NCBI GenBank assembly: GCA_035273665.1
Contig: DATEOW010000109.1
Coordinates: 1 to 5,328 of the forward strand
DNA length: 5,328 bases
Source: DATEEW01 sp035273665
GTDB lineage: Bacteria; Pseudomonadota; Gammaproteobacteria; Burkholderiales; SG8-39
Direction of reading: 5' to 3'
Shown piece by piece: positions 1-5,328 of the stretch. Within the stretch, counting starts at the first letter, position 1, and each line of letters starts with the position of its first letter. The notes beneath the pieces were generated by a model. The model was not told the DNA's origin and did no database searches. It was given only the letters and a program-made list of their open reading frames with translations. Made by a program: the position numbers and the translations under genes.

Positions 1-1
1 G

Positions 2-181
2 TTGAAGGGCGTGCGCGTCATCGCAATCAACGTGGTGAAGCTGCATACCGATAACATCGACCCACGACTTTATTTCGGACGGCTTGAGGCGTGGCAGAAA
101 CGTATGGAAGAAGCGGGCGCCGAAGAGTGGCGTGTCGTGAATGACCTTGATCGGCTCGACACAGTGCTTGCTCAACGATAG
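2..181 (+). CDS. 3'-end of an unidentified protein gene (C-terminal 59 residues)
   Basis: An open frame enters from the left edge, starting within the window at LKGVRVIAINVVKL, and stops at TAG (179-181). The piece reads as a hydrophobic beta-strand-like segment (VRVIAINVV), then a charged stretch rich in Glu, Arg and Trp (RLEAWQKRMEEAGAEEW), then a short tail ending VLAQR. Its codon use resembles that of the genes downstream, and neither other forward frame is open across it (the frame from base 1 stops after 17 codons). The strand-then-helix pattern would fit the end of an alpha/beta fold domain, but I do not recognise the family and assign no function. The start codon lies outside the window. 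No clear terminator follows, so read-through towards the DUF378 gene is possible. Confidence 0.7.
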   Translation: MKGVRVIAINVVKLHTDNIDPRLYFGRLEAWQKRMEEAGAEEWRVVNDLDRLDTVLAQR

Positions 182-209
182 TGCGCATGTGAAAGGGGGG
201 AGTAAGCGT

Positions 210-290
210 GTGGCGATGACGGGTAGGCGCTACCTGTTGCGCTTTGTCCGCGCAGCACTGACAGTGATTGTCGAAGAATTCGGCATGTGA
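210..290 (+). CDS. possible 26-residue small ORF (GTG start)
   Basis: A purine-rich, Shine-Dalgarno-like run AAAGGGGGGAG (192-202) sits 7 nt before a GTG at 210. The GTG opens a short frame through an in-frame ATG at 216 to a TGA at 288-290. The predicted peptide is basic at its N-terminus (TGRRYLLRFVR), then hydrophobic (AALTVIV), and ends EEFGM. The only support is the ribosome-binding-like run and the amphipathic or membrane-leaning composition. There is no homology I recognise, and a frame this short can easily occur by chance. It lies 28 nt after the stop of the upstream gene, so it could be translated from that transcript. Confidence 0.17.
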   Translation: MAMTGRRYLLRFVRAALTVIVEEFGM

Positions 291-326
291 TCGTCATAGA
301 AACTCAGCGTGAACATGGTGATGTTT

Positions 327-342
327 AGGAATGTTGCTTGCC
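327..342 (+). promoter_or_regulatory. candidate sigma-54-type (-24/-12) promoter for the DUF378 gene
   Basis: The sequence AGGAATGTTGCTTGCC has GG (328-329) and GC (340-341) separated by exactly 10 nt, and a TTGC block at the -12 element. This resembles the sigma-54 consensus TGGCACG-N4-TTGCW, with mismatches at the first T, at two positions of the CAC core and at the last base. A start about 12 nt downstream, near 353, would give a leader of about 30 nt before the RBS of the DUF378 gene. I saw no convincing sigma-70 -35/-10 pair in 182-382. No upstream activator site was identified, so the call rests on spacing and partial consensus only. Confidence 0.25.
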
Positions 343-369
343 ACCTTTTTTGCGCTGTCTTTCAAACCT

Positions 370-375
370 AAGGAG
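370..375 (+). promoter_or_regulatory. ribosome binding site that sets the DUF378 start
   Basis: AAGGAG, a strong match to the Shine-Dalgarno consensus, lies 7 nt upstream of ATG 383. It favours that ATG over an in-frame TTG at 338, which would add 15 residues (PPFLRCLSNLRSFT-like) that do not resemble the family's N-terminus. Confidence 0.85.
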
Positions 376-382
376 TTTCACC

Positions 383-634
383 ATGGCAATCACCGCTGAT
401 TCCCGTCACGGCCAACACGTGGAGCGCACAGGCTCCGTCCTCGATACCATCGCGATGTTGTTGATGATCGTCGGCGGCCTCAACTGGGGGCTCGTCGGTC
501 TTTTCGAGTTCGACTTGGTGGCCGCGCTGTTTGGCGAAATGAGTACCCTATCGCGTATCGTGTACGTGCTAGTCGGCTTAGCCGCGCTGTACGGCATCGT
601 GACCATGACCAAGCTGTTGCGGCGCAACGCTTAA
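383..634 (+). CDS. DUF378 (YuzA-like) small inner-membrane protein
   Basis: This 83-residue protein matches the DUF378 family, whose members are small predicted membrane proteins of unknown function. After a polar N-terminus of about 20 residues (MAITADSRHGQHVERTGS) there are two hydrophobic helices, roughly residues 21-43 and 56-76. Between and around them are the family hallmarks GGLNWGLVGLF, FDLVAALFG and LSRIVYVLVGLAALYG. The protein ends with a basic tail (KLLRRNA), consistent with a cytoplasmic C-terminus. It has the normal family length and is intact. It has its own strong RBS and a terminator 16 nt after its stop, so it is probably a single-gene transcript. The start was chosen by the RBS and by family-like length. 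The family assignment is firm, but no biochemical role is known to me. Confidence 0.9.
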   Translation: MAITADSRHGQHVERTGSVLDTIAMLLMIVGGLNWGLVGLFEFDLVAALFGEMSTLSRIVYVLVGLAALYGIVTMTKLLRRNA

Positions 635-649
635 CGCGCTCTGACCAAC

Positions 650-678
650 AAGGGGCCCCTCGCGGGGCCTTTTGTTTT
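650..678 (+). terminator. intrinsic terminator after the DUF378 gene
   Basis: A GGCCCC/GGGGCC stem (654-659 with 664-669) closes a TCGC loop. Two G-U and two A-U pairs extend it to about 10 bp (650-659 with 664-673). It is followed by, and overlaps, the T-rich run TTTTGTTTT (670-678). This is a textbook Rho-independent terminator for plus-strand transcription. The left arm also lies in a self-complementary 10-mer, AGGGGCCCCT (651-660). There is no matching T-run on the other strand. Confidence 0.9.
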
Positions 679-970
679 GCTCGCTCGCTTTCGCGGGATG
701 ACACGCTACCCGCCCCGAATACCTGCGGTAGATCGGAGCTTGCCGGCAGAGCGATGCGTAGGAACAGCGCCACATCGCTAGCCCGGATCTCATCAAGGTT
801 GCCCCCTTAGCGCTTGCCCCTCAGAGCTTGCCCTTAGAGCTTGCCGCCTTAGACCTTACCCTCTCTTAGGTATGCCGCCAGCCCTAGGATTAAATCCCGT
901 GGTGTTTTTTGCTTGGCGCGTGATAAGGTTTCGCCGTTGCGTTGCCCGCACCCGGCCGAACCGATCGACA
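679..970. other. non-coding spacer between the DUF378 terminator and bphO
   Basis: I support no gene here. The right half carries the degenerate tandem repeat at 807-863. The stretch 872-970 is open in the bphO frame but does not look like the N-terminus of a heme oxygenase. It contains a small odd palindrome, GGATT-A-AATCC (887-897), and a run of T (904-909). I could not find a confident sigma-70 promoter for bphO. The bphO-bphP transcript must nevertheless start here or inside bphO, because the strong terminator at 650-678 blocks transcription from the left. Confidence 0.6.
807..863. repeat. degenerate tandem repeat, four units of 13-15 bp
   Basis: Four consecutive related units can be read: TTAGCGCTTGCCCC (807-820), TCAGAGCTTGCCC (821-833), TTAGAGCTTGCCGCC (834-848) and TTAGACCTTACCCTC (849-863). 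They are preceded by a half-unit GTTGCCCCC (798-806) and followed by TCTTAGG (864-870). The consensus is about TTAGAGCTTGCCCC. The units differ in length by 1-2 bp, so this is not a strict microsatellite. The array lies about 100-165 bp upstream of the chosen bphO start, a place where regulator sites could be, but no known operator was recognised. Confidence 0.65.
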
Positions 971-1612
971 ATGCAGTCCGCCGCACAAATAAAACAAGCA
1001 GGCCAGACCCCCCCAGTCCTACACGCATTGCGCGTTGCGACCGAGCAAGCACATCGCCGTCTCGAAGCCCGGCATCTCTTGGGCAAGCATGACTTCAGCC
1101 GCGCTGATTACGAGAATATCCTTAGAGCATCTTACGGTTTTTATCTTCCACTCGAGCAGCGTCTGACTTCGTTCGCCGCCGAAATTCCTCACCTTCATTG
1201 GCACGATCGCCGGAAGCTGCCGTTGCTCTGGCGCGATCTGAACCACTTCGGCCACGACGCGGCGATTATCGAGCGCTTGCCGCGATGCGGGCGGTTGCCT
1301 GACATCGGATCGGAGACCGATGCACTCGGCTGTCTTTACGTCCTGGAGGGGGCGACCCTGGGAGGGCAGGTCCTGTTGAAGCGGGTCCGCCATCAATTGA
1401 ATATCGACGCCGCCCGCGGCGCGGCGTTTTTTGCCGGATATGGAGAGCGAACCGGAGCGATGTGGCGCCGCTTTATCGATTGCCTTCACTTCGTCAAGCT
1501 GCCTGCGGACATCGCCCGTGCTTGTGCGAGCGCGCAATCCACATTCCAGACCTTCGAAATTTGGCTGGATCAGTGCGGCGCCTTAAGTCCTGATGAGGAA
1601 ATGCATGACTGA
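971..1612 (+). CDS. bphO: heme oxygenase, BphO type (biliverdin-producing)
   Basis: This 213-residue cytoplasmic enzyme is predicted to open heme to biliverdin IX with release of CO and iron, supplying the chromophore for the adjacent phytochrome. The sequence shows the N-terminal helix LHALRVATEQAHRRLE (about residues 17-32), where His28 is the expected proximal heme ligand. The distal-helix signature YVLEGATLGG (123-132) supplies the flexible glycines over the heme. The BphO-like segment GYGERTGAMWRRF is at about 156-168, and a C-terminal helix TFQTFEIWLD ends near 200. The length is normal for bacterial heme oxygenases. The frame stays open back to ATG 872, but those 33 extra residues are Arg-rich and unlike the family. 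I therefore chose ATG 971, although no good Shine-Dalgarno precedes either start. The gene overlaps bphP by 8 nt (ATGACTGA), the expected operon partner. The family call is firm and the exact start is uncertain. Confidence 0.9.
   Translation: MQSAAQIKQAGQTPPVLHALRVATEQAHRRLEARHLLGKHDFSRADYENILRASYGFYLPLEQRLTSFAAEIPHLHWHDRRKLPLLWRDLNHFGHDAAIIERLPRCGRLPDIGSETDALGCLYVLEGATLGGQVLLKRVRHQLNIDAARGAAFFAGYGERTGAMWRRFIDCLHFVKLPADIARACASAQSTFQTFEIWLDQCGALSPDEEMHD
1595..1599 (+). promoter_or_regulatory. ribosome binding site that sets the bphP start
   Basis: GAGGA inside the last codons of bphO is 5 nt upstream of ATG 1605. The alternative in-frame ATG at 1593 overlaps this site and has no Shine-Dalgarno of its own (CCTTAAGTCCTG precedes it). 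The start at 1605 is therefore preferred. Confidence 0.6.
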
Positions 1613-3833
1613 AGTAAACCTTCTGAACTGCGACAACGAGCCGATCCACATCCCGGGTGCGATTCAGCCGCATGGATATCTGTTCGCATTGCGCGAGGGC
1701 GATCTGAGTGTGGCGCAGGTGAGCGCGAATGTGACCGCACTGCTGCGCCGATCTCCGGAGGAGATTCTCGATCAACCGGCTGCCTTATTCTTTGGATCGA
1801 CCATCGAGGCGCGTTTAAGCGCTATGCCATTGACCGATCCGCCGACGACACAGGAGTTCGCTTTTCAGATCGGCGACGAGCGTCATCACGTTACGGCACA
1901 TCGATACCGTGGCGCATTCATCCTTGAACTGGAGCCCGAGGTCGCACCGGAAGAAGGTTTGCAAGCGACGCTCGCCGCTGCCATTCGGAAACTGCGCGAC
2001 GCGGGCAATCTTGCGGAAGTGATGGAAGTGGCGGTGCAAGAAGTGAAGCGGGTCACCGGGTTCGATCGCGTCATGGTCTATCGCTTCGAAGCGGGCGATC
2101 ATGGTCATGTCGTCGCCGAAGCCAAGAAGGAGAGCCTCGACTCTTATCTCGATCTGCATTACCCGGCGTCCGATATTCCGCGACAGGCAAGAGATCTCTA
2201 TCGGCTTAACCCGCTGCGGTTGATTCCGAAGGCCGATTACGAGCCTATCGAACTGATTCCTGCGCGGCATCCGGACACTGGCGGGCCACTCGATCTAAGT
2301 TTTGCAGTGTTGCGTAGCGTGTCGCCGATCCACCGTGAATATCTGCGGAACATGCGCGTGGGTGCGTCCATGAGCATGTCCTTGGTCGTTGAGAATCGGC
2401 TGTGGGGGTTGATCGCTTGTCTACATGAGGAACCGAAACTGGTTTCGCCGGCGTTACGTGATGCCTGCGAAACGATCGGTGCCTTGCTGGCGCTGCAGGT
2501 GAACGCTCTAACGGAGTTGGCATTCCGCACCGAGCGGCAAGAACGGCTTGCAATGGTGCGTTCGCTGGCGGAGGGAATGCGCGATGCAAAGGAGGTATTG
2601 GACGGGCTGGCGAGCCAGCCCAAGGCGCTGATGACACTCGTCGGCGCGTCTGGCGCCGCCGTGGTGCGCGAACGCATCGAGACGATTGGCGATTGTCCGC
2701 CGAGAGAACATTTGGAGGCGCTCGTCGCTTGGTTGTCGCAGCGGCTCGACGAGAGCGGGGTTTATCATACGAACCAACTTTCAAGCGTTTATCCGGACGC
2801 TTTTCCTTATCGTGCGCGGGTCTCGGGGGTGCTTGCGATTTCCTTGCCCAAGCCGACGCCTAATCTCGTGTTGTGGTTCAGGACCGAACGCATTCATACG
2901 GTGAAGTGGAGCGGCGACCCGAATAAACCGGTGGATGTGGAGCCCGGCATCTCCGGTCGCTTGCATCCTCGGCGGTCCTTCGAGCTTTGGAAGGAGCAGG
3001 TGGAAGGGCAGGCGGAGCATTGGACGCCTGTCGACTTGGAAGCCGCGCTCGATCTGCGACGCTTCGCCATTGAACTCGATCTGCATCGGCAGGTTTTGCG
3101 CGAACGCGCGGCAGTCAGTGCGCGCGATGATCTTGTAGCGGTTGTTTCCCACGATTTACGTAGCCCGCTTCAGGCCATTGTGCTGCAGGCCGCCATCCTC
3201 AAGCGTATGCTCGGCGACGTTACGGATGAAAAGTCGCGTCGGGTTGACCACGCCGTGGATCGATTGGAATCAGGCGCTCGCCGTATGACGACGCTGCTAC
3301 AGGACTTGCTCGATCTGTCGAAAATTGAAGCAGGCCGCTTCGAGATCAATCGCCATCCGGAGAACGTCAATCTACTGATCGAGGAAGCGTGCAGCATTTT
3401 GCGCCCCCTCGCAGAAAGCAAGTCTATCGGGTTGTCATATACGGCACCGCAAGGCTTGTACGCCGATACCGATATCGAGCGGATCTTTCAAGTGCTTTCG
3501 AATCTCATCGGCAACGCCATCAAGTTCACACCGCAGGACGGAATCATCGACGTCGTCGCTTCGCGGCGAGACGAGGAAGTGCAATTTGAAGTGCGAGACA
3601 ACGGGCCGGGCATTGATTCCACCGACATTCCGCACCTCTTCGATCGCTATTGGCAATCACGCAAGCAGAACGCAAAAGGCACCGGCTTGGGACTCTATAT
3701 AGCGCGTGGCATCGTCCAGGCCAACGGTGGAAAGATCTGGGTCGAAAGCGAGTTGGGTCACGGTGCCCGGTTCTTTTTCACGGTTCCAGTTGCAGCCGCG
3801 CCCAGCGAAAGCGTCGATTCGCGCGAAGCTTAG
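1605..3833 (+). CDS. bphP: bacteriophytochrome sensor histidine kinase (PAS-GAF-PHY-HisKA-HATPase)
   Basis: This 742-residue soluble red/far-red photoreceptor kinase binds biliverdin. Domains in order: PAS (about 5-105) with the chromophore-attaching Cys9 in NCDNEPIHIPGAIQPHG; GAF (about 130-290); PHY (about 300-490) with tongue motifs WSG and HPRRSF (Arg456); HisKA (about 505-572), phospho-acceptor His516 in VVSHDLRSPL; and HATPase_c (about 615-730) with N-box NLIGN (633-637), G1 DNGPG (665-669) and G2 GTGLGL (692-697). GAF residues Asp190 in PASDIP, Tyr159, Arg205, Arg237, His243, Tyr246, Ser255 and Ser257 align with DrBphP Asp207, Tyr176, Arg222, Arg254, His260, Tyr263, Ser272 and Ser274. 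The exception is Leu273 (LIACLHEE), which stands where DrBphP has His290. There is no C-terminal receiver and no response regulator gene nearby. It is translationally coupled to bphO, and its 3' end overlaps the convergent cardiolipin synthase gene by 4 nt. The alternative start at 1593 would add four residues (MRKC). Confidence 0.96.
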   Translation: MTEVNLLNCDNEPIHIPGAIQPHGYLFALREGDLSVAQVSANVTALLRRSPEEILDQPAALFFGSTIEARLSAMPLTDPPTTQEFAFQIGDERHHVTAHRYRGAFILELEPEVAPEEGLQATLAAAIRKLRDAGNLAEVMEVAVQEVKRVTGFDRVMVYRFEAGDHGHVVAEAKKESLDSYLDLHYPASDIPRQARDLYRLNPLRLIPKADYEPIELIPARHPDTGGPLDLSFAVLRSVSPIHREYLRNMRVGASMSMSLVVENRLWGLIACLHEEPKLVSPALRDACETIGALLALQVNALTELAFRTERQERLAMVRSLAEGMRDAKEVLDGLASQPKALMTLVGASGAAVVRERIETIGDCPPREHLEALVAWLSQRLDESGVYHTNQLSSVYPDAFPYRARVSGVLAISLPKPTPNLVLWFRTERIHTVKWSGDPNKPVDVEPGISGRLHPRRSFELWKEQVEGQAEHWTPVDLEAALDLRRFAIELDLHRQVLRERAAVSARDDLVAVVSHDLRSPLQAIVLQAAILKRMLGDVTDEKSRRVDHAVDRLESGARRMTTLLQDLLDLSKIEAGRFEINRHPENVNLLIEEACSILRPLAESKSIGLSYTAPQGLYADTDIERIFQVLSNLIGNAIKFTPQDGIIDVVASRRDEEVQFEVRDNGPGIDSTDIPHLFDRYWQSRKQNAKGTGLGLYIARGIVQANGGKIWVESELGHGARFFFTVPVAAAPSESVDSREA

Positions 3834-5080
3834 AGCACCTCATTGATCAAATAGAAAACCTGTTCTTTCGTTCTCTGCCAGACCCCCCGTTTGCGCCATT
3901 CTTCCAATTTCACTTCGACGCAATCGGCCGCGTCGCGTTCGAAAATCTGTTCGAGCTGCTTGGCTAGTTCGCCATCAAGAAAGCCCACTGTGATTTCGTC
4001 ATTGGTCTCGAAAGAGCGATCGTCGAAGTTGCTGGAGCCGATGGCGCACCAACAACTGTCTACGGTCATCACTTTCTGATGCAACAAGGCATGCGGGTAT
4101 TCGAAAATGCGTACGCCGCACCTGAGCAATTTCTCGAAGTTACGGTGCGCCGCGTGTTGCACCATCGGGTTATCCGAGCCGCCCATGCTGGGCGTCATGA
4201 TGCGGACATCGACGCCGCGCTTCACCGCTTCGCCGAAGGCATTGATGGCTTCCGGTTCGGGAATGAAGTAGGCATTCTGAATCCATAAACGCTCGCGCGC
4301 GATGCCGATGATGAGGTGATGCAAAATCTTCACTGCCGGCGCAGACCCTTCCGGCTTGGCGTAAGCGACATGGGCTTTTATATCGCCGGCGCGGTCCAAT
4401 TGCGGGAAGAAACGGTCGCCGACGAAGAGTTCCCCAGTTTCCGCACCCCAATTCTCGCTAAAGGCCGATTGCACGGCGTGAACGATCGGGCCGCGCAACC
4501 GCACGCTGATATCGCGCGATTCACCGTTCGCCCACGCGTCGACGATGCAGTGACCGCCGACAAAGGCCACACGTCCATCGACGACGACGATCTTGCGATG
4601 ATCTCGCTCGGCGAAAACGCCGATATTGCGGACATGGCGGTGATGGAACATGACGACTTTACAGCCGGCATCCTTCATTTGCTTTTCAACTTCCTTGCCG
4701 ACTTTTTTCGAGCCGACCGCATCGAGTAGCACGCGTACCGTCAATCCGGCGCGAGCACGTTCGGCCAGCGCGTCTGCGATTCGGCGCCCGACCGCGCCGT
4801 CTTCCCAGAGAAAGGTTTCCAAATGAACAGAGTTTTGCGCGGCGCGTATTTCTCGCAGCACCGCTTCGAAAAAAGCGGCGTTCTCGATGATTTCGGCGGA
4901 GTTGCCTTCGATCGGCGAGTCGAGCGCCATGCCCGCGATCGAGGGAAACAAGTCTTTGAGCGGTTGATCCGCGTCGATTTGCAGGCAAGGGTCGCGATGT
5001 CGCTTAATCGACCACACCACAAGGGCCAATAAGACGAGAAACACGCCGATGATGGTGGCGAGGATAGCTGTTGAACTCAT
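3830..5080 (-). CDS. cls: cardiolipin synthase / phospholipase D-family protein (ClsB-like)
   Basis: This 416-residue phosphatidyltransferase-type enzyme probably forms cardiolipin from phospholipids at the inner membrane. One N-terminal membrane helix (ILATIIGVFLVLLALVVWSI, about 6-25) is followed by basic residues KRHR, giving a membrane-anchored, cytoplasmic catalytic domain. Both catalytic HKD motifs are intact: HRKIVVVD (His161, Lys163, Asp168, followed by GG at 175-176) and HQKVMTVD (His334, Lys336, Asp341, followed by GSSN at 347-350). A conserved acidic-aromatic stretch ETFLWEDG lies near 88-95, and YFIPEP near 271-276. The length is close to that of ClsB, but ClsB, as I recall it, has no membrane helix, so the subclass is uncertain. 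A different PLD-fold activity is possible. It converges on bphP with stop codons sharing TTAG. The start ATG has a GGAAAGGG site 10 nt upstream. Confidence 0.92.
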   Translation of the reverse strand: MSSTAILATIIGVFLVLLALVVWSIKRHRDPCLQIDADQPLKDLFPSIAGMALDSPIEGNSAEIIENAAFFEAVLREIRAAQNSVHLETFLWEDGAVGRRIADALAERARAGLTVRVLLDAVGSKKVGKEVEKQMKDAGCKVVMFHHRHVRNIGVFAERDHRKIVVVDGRVAFVGGHCIVDAWANGESRDISVRLRGPIVHAVQSAFSENWGAETGELFVGDRFFPQLDRAGDIKAHVAYAKPEGSAPAVKILHHLIIGIARERLWIQNAYFIPEPEAINAFGEAVKRGVDVRIMTPSMGGSDNPMVQHAAHRNFEKLLRCGVRIFEYPHALLHQKVMTVDSCWCAIGSSNFDDRSFETNDEITVGFLDGELAKQLEQIFERDAADCVEVKLEEWRKRGVWQRTKEQVFYLINEVL

Positions 5081-5090
5081 CAGGCTTGAA

Positions 5091-5098
5091 CCCTTTCC
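5091..5098 (-). promoter_or_regulatory. ribosome binding site for the cls-like gene
   Basis: On the minus strand GGAAAGGG lies 10 nt before the ATG at 5080-5078. The spacing is slightly long but workable. It supports the start that also gives a sensible N-terminal membrane anchor. Confidence 0.5.
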
Positions 5099-5189
5099 GT
5101 CATGGCATCTGCCAAGAAGGGGCTAATGCAAGGGGAGTACCCGGGGCATCCATCCGGTTCTTTCGCACGCACCCTTAAACGCCCCATGG

Positions 5190-5218
5190 CGCGCTATATG
5201 GCCTGGTGCAATAGCGCG
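5190..5218. repeat. perfect 8-bp inverted repeat upstream of the cls-like gene
   Basis: CGCGCTAT (5190-5197) and ATAGCGCG (5211-5218) are exact reverse complements separated by 13 nt. The repeat lies 110-138 bp upstream of the cls start codon, in the region where its promoter should be. It could be a dimeric-regulator operator (centre-to-centre spacing 21 bp, two helical turns) or a hairpin. No T-run follows on either strand, so it is not an intrinsic terminator. The rest of 5099-5328 shows no gene I can support. Confidence 0.5.
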
Positions 5219-5328
5219 AAATCCCCAATGAAGTCGTGACCGTACGGCTGAAATAGAACGTTGCGATGGGTAGCGATCACGATTGCTTCGCCAGTTAAAC
5301 GTCGATATTGTTTCAATTAGCGCCATGC

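Noticed and set aside
338..382. TTG start giving a 98-residue DUF378 protein
   Set aside because: The ATG at 383 has a strong AAGGAG site at 7 nt and gives a family-like N-terminus. The extension overlaps the putative promoter and has no RBS.
765..869. Leu-rich reading of the tandem repeat (ending LAALDLTLS) as a leader peptide for attenuation of bphO
   Set aside because: The frame has no ATG, GTG or TTG start after its upstream stop, no RBS and no following terminator/antiterminator pair.
1019..1537. 172-codon minus-strand ORF antisense to bphO, and similar long antisense frames inside bphP and cls
   Set aside because: They lie fully inside well-supported genes and show no domain. GC-rich coding DNA commonly leaves such frames open.
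3804..3828. Palindrome TTCGCGCGAA (3818-3827) and nearby GCGAA/TTCGC arms as a bphP terminator
   Set aside because: It lies inside the coding sequence and no T-run follows on the plus strand. It is explained by GC-rich coding.
5126..5239. 37-codon plus-strand ORF starting ATG after AAGAAGGGG, upstream of the cls-like gene
   Set aside because: It has an RBS-like run, but its low-complexity polar composition is unlike a recognisable protein. It is divergent in the cls promoter area, and its length is within chance expectation.
5160..5240. Sigma-70 promoter for the cls-like gene (TTTCGC with a 17-nt spacer to TATAGC on the minus strand)
   Set aside because: The -35 element matches the consensus poorly. 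The -10-like TATAGC is part of the inverted repeat, so I cannot support it as a promoter.
5123..5326. 67-codon minus-strand ORF upstream of the cls-like gene
   Set aside because: It has an Arg-rich, biased composition typical of a shadow frame in GC-rich DNA, with no RBS and no family resemblance.

Overview
The window is GC-rich chromosomal DNA that looks proteobacterial. The evidence is AAGGAG-type Shine-Dalgarno sites, a compact gene layout, a bphO-bphP heme oxygenase/bacteriophytochrome pair, a DUF378 membrane protein and a ClsB-like phospholipase D. I lean towards a beta-proteobacterium (Burkholderiales) or a related gamma such as the Xanthomonadales, but that is a guess from gene style, not a proven placement.

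Layout from left to right: (1) the C-terminal 59 codons of an unidentified plus-strand gene (2-181). (2) A spacer of about 200 bp with a possible 26-codon ORF and a sigma-54-like -24/-12 motif. (3) A small two-helix DUF378 protein (383-634) with a strong RBS and a strong intrinsic terminator (650-678). (4) A 292-bp non-coding stretch holding a degenerate 13-15 bp tandem repeat (807-863). (5) A plus-strand two-gene operon: biliverdin-forming heme oxygenase bphO (971-1612) overlaps by 8 nt the bacteriophytochrome sensor kinase bphP (1605-3833). (6) A minus-strand cardiolipin synthase/phospholipase D gene (3830-5080) that converges on bphP with a 4-nt overlap of stop codons. (7) The upstream region of that gene (5081-5328), with a perfect 8-bp inverted repeat.

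How the genes work together: BphO would cleave heme to biliverdin, and BphP would attach biliverdin covalently at Cys9, giving a red/far-red light-regulated histidine kinase. No response regulator is encoded in the window, so the output partner must lie elsewhere. The cardiolipin synthase and DUF378 protein are membrane-related and have no evident functional link to light sensing.

The most notable observation is in BphP. All the chromophore-pocket residues I could align to the Deinococcus DrBphP numbering are conserved, except the pocket histidine equivalent to His290, which is Leu273 here. I saw no mobile element, CRISPR array, tRNA or rRNA, and no evidence for a wholly new multi-gene system.
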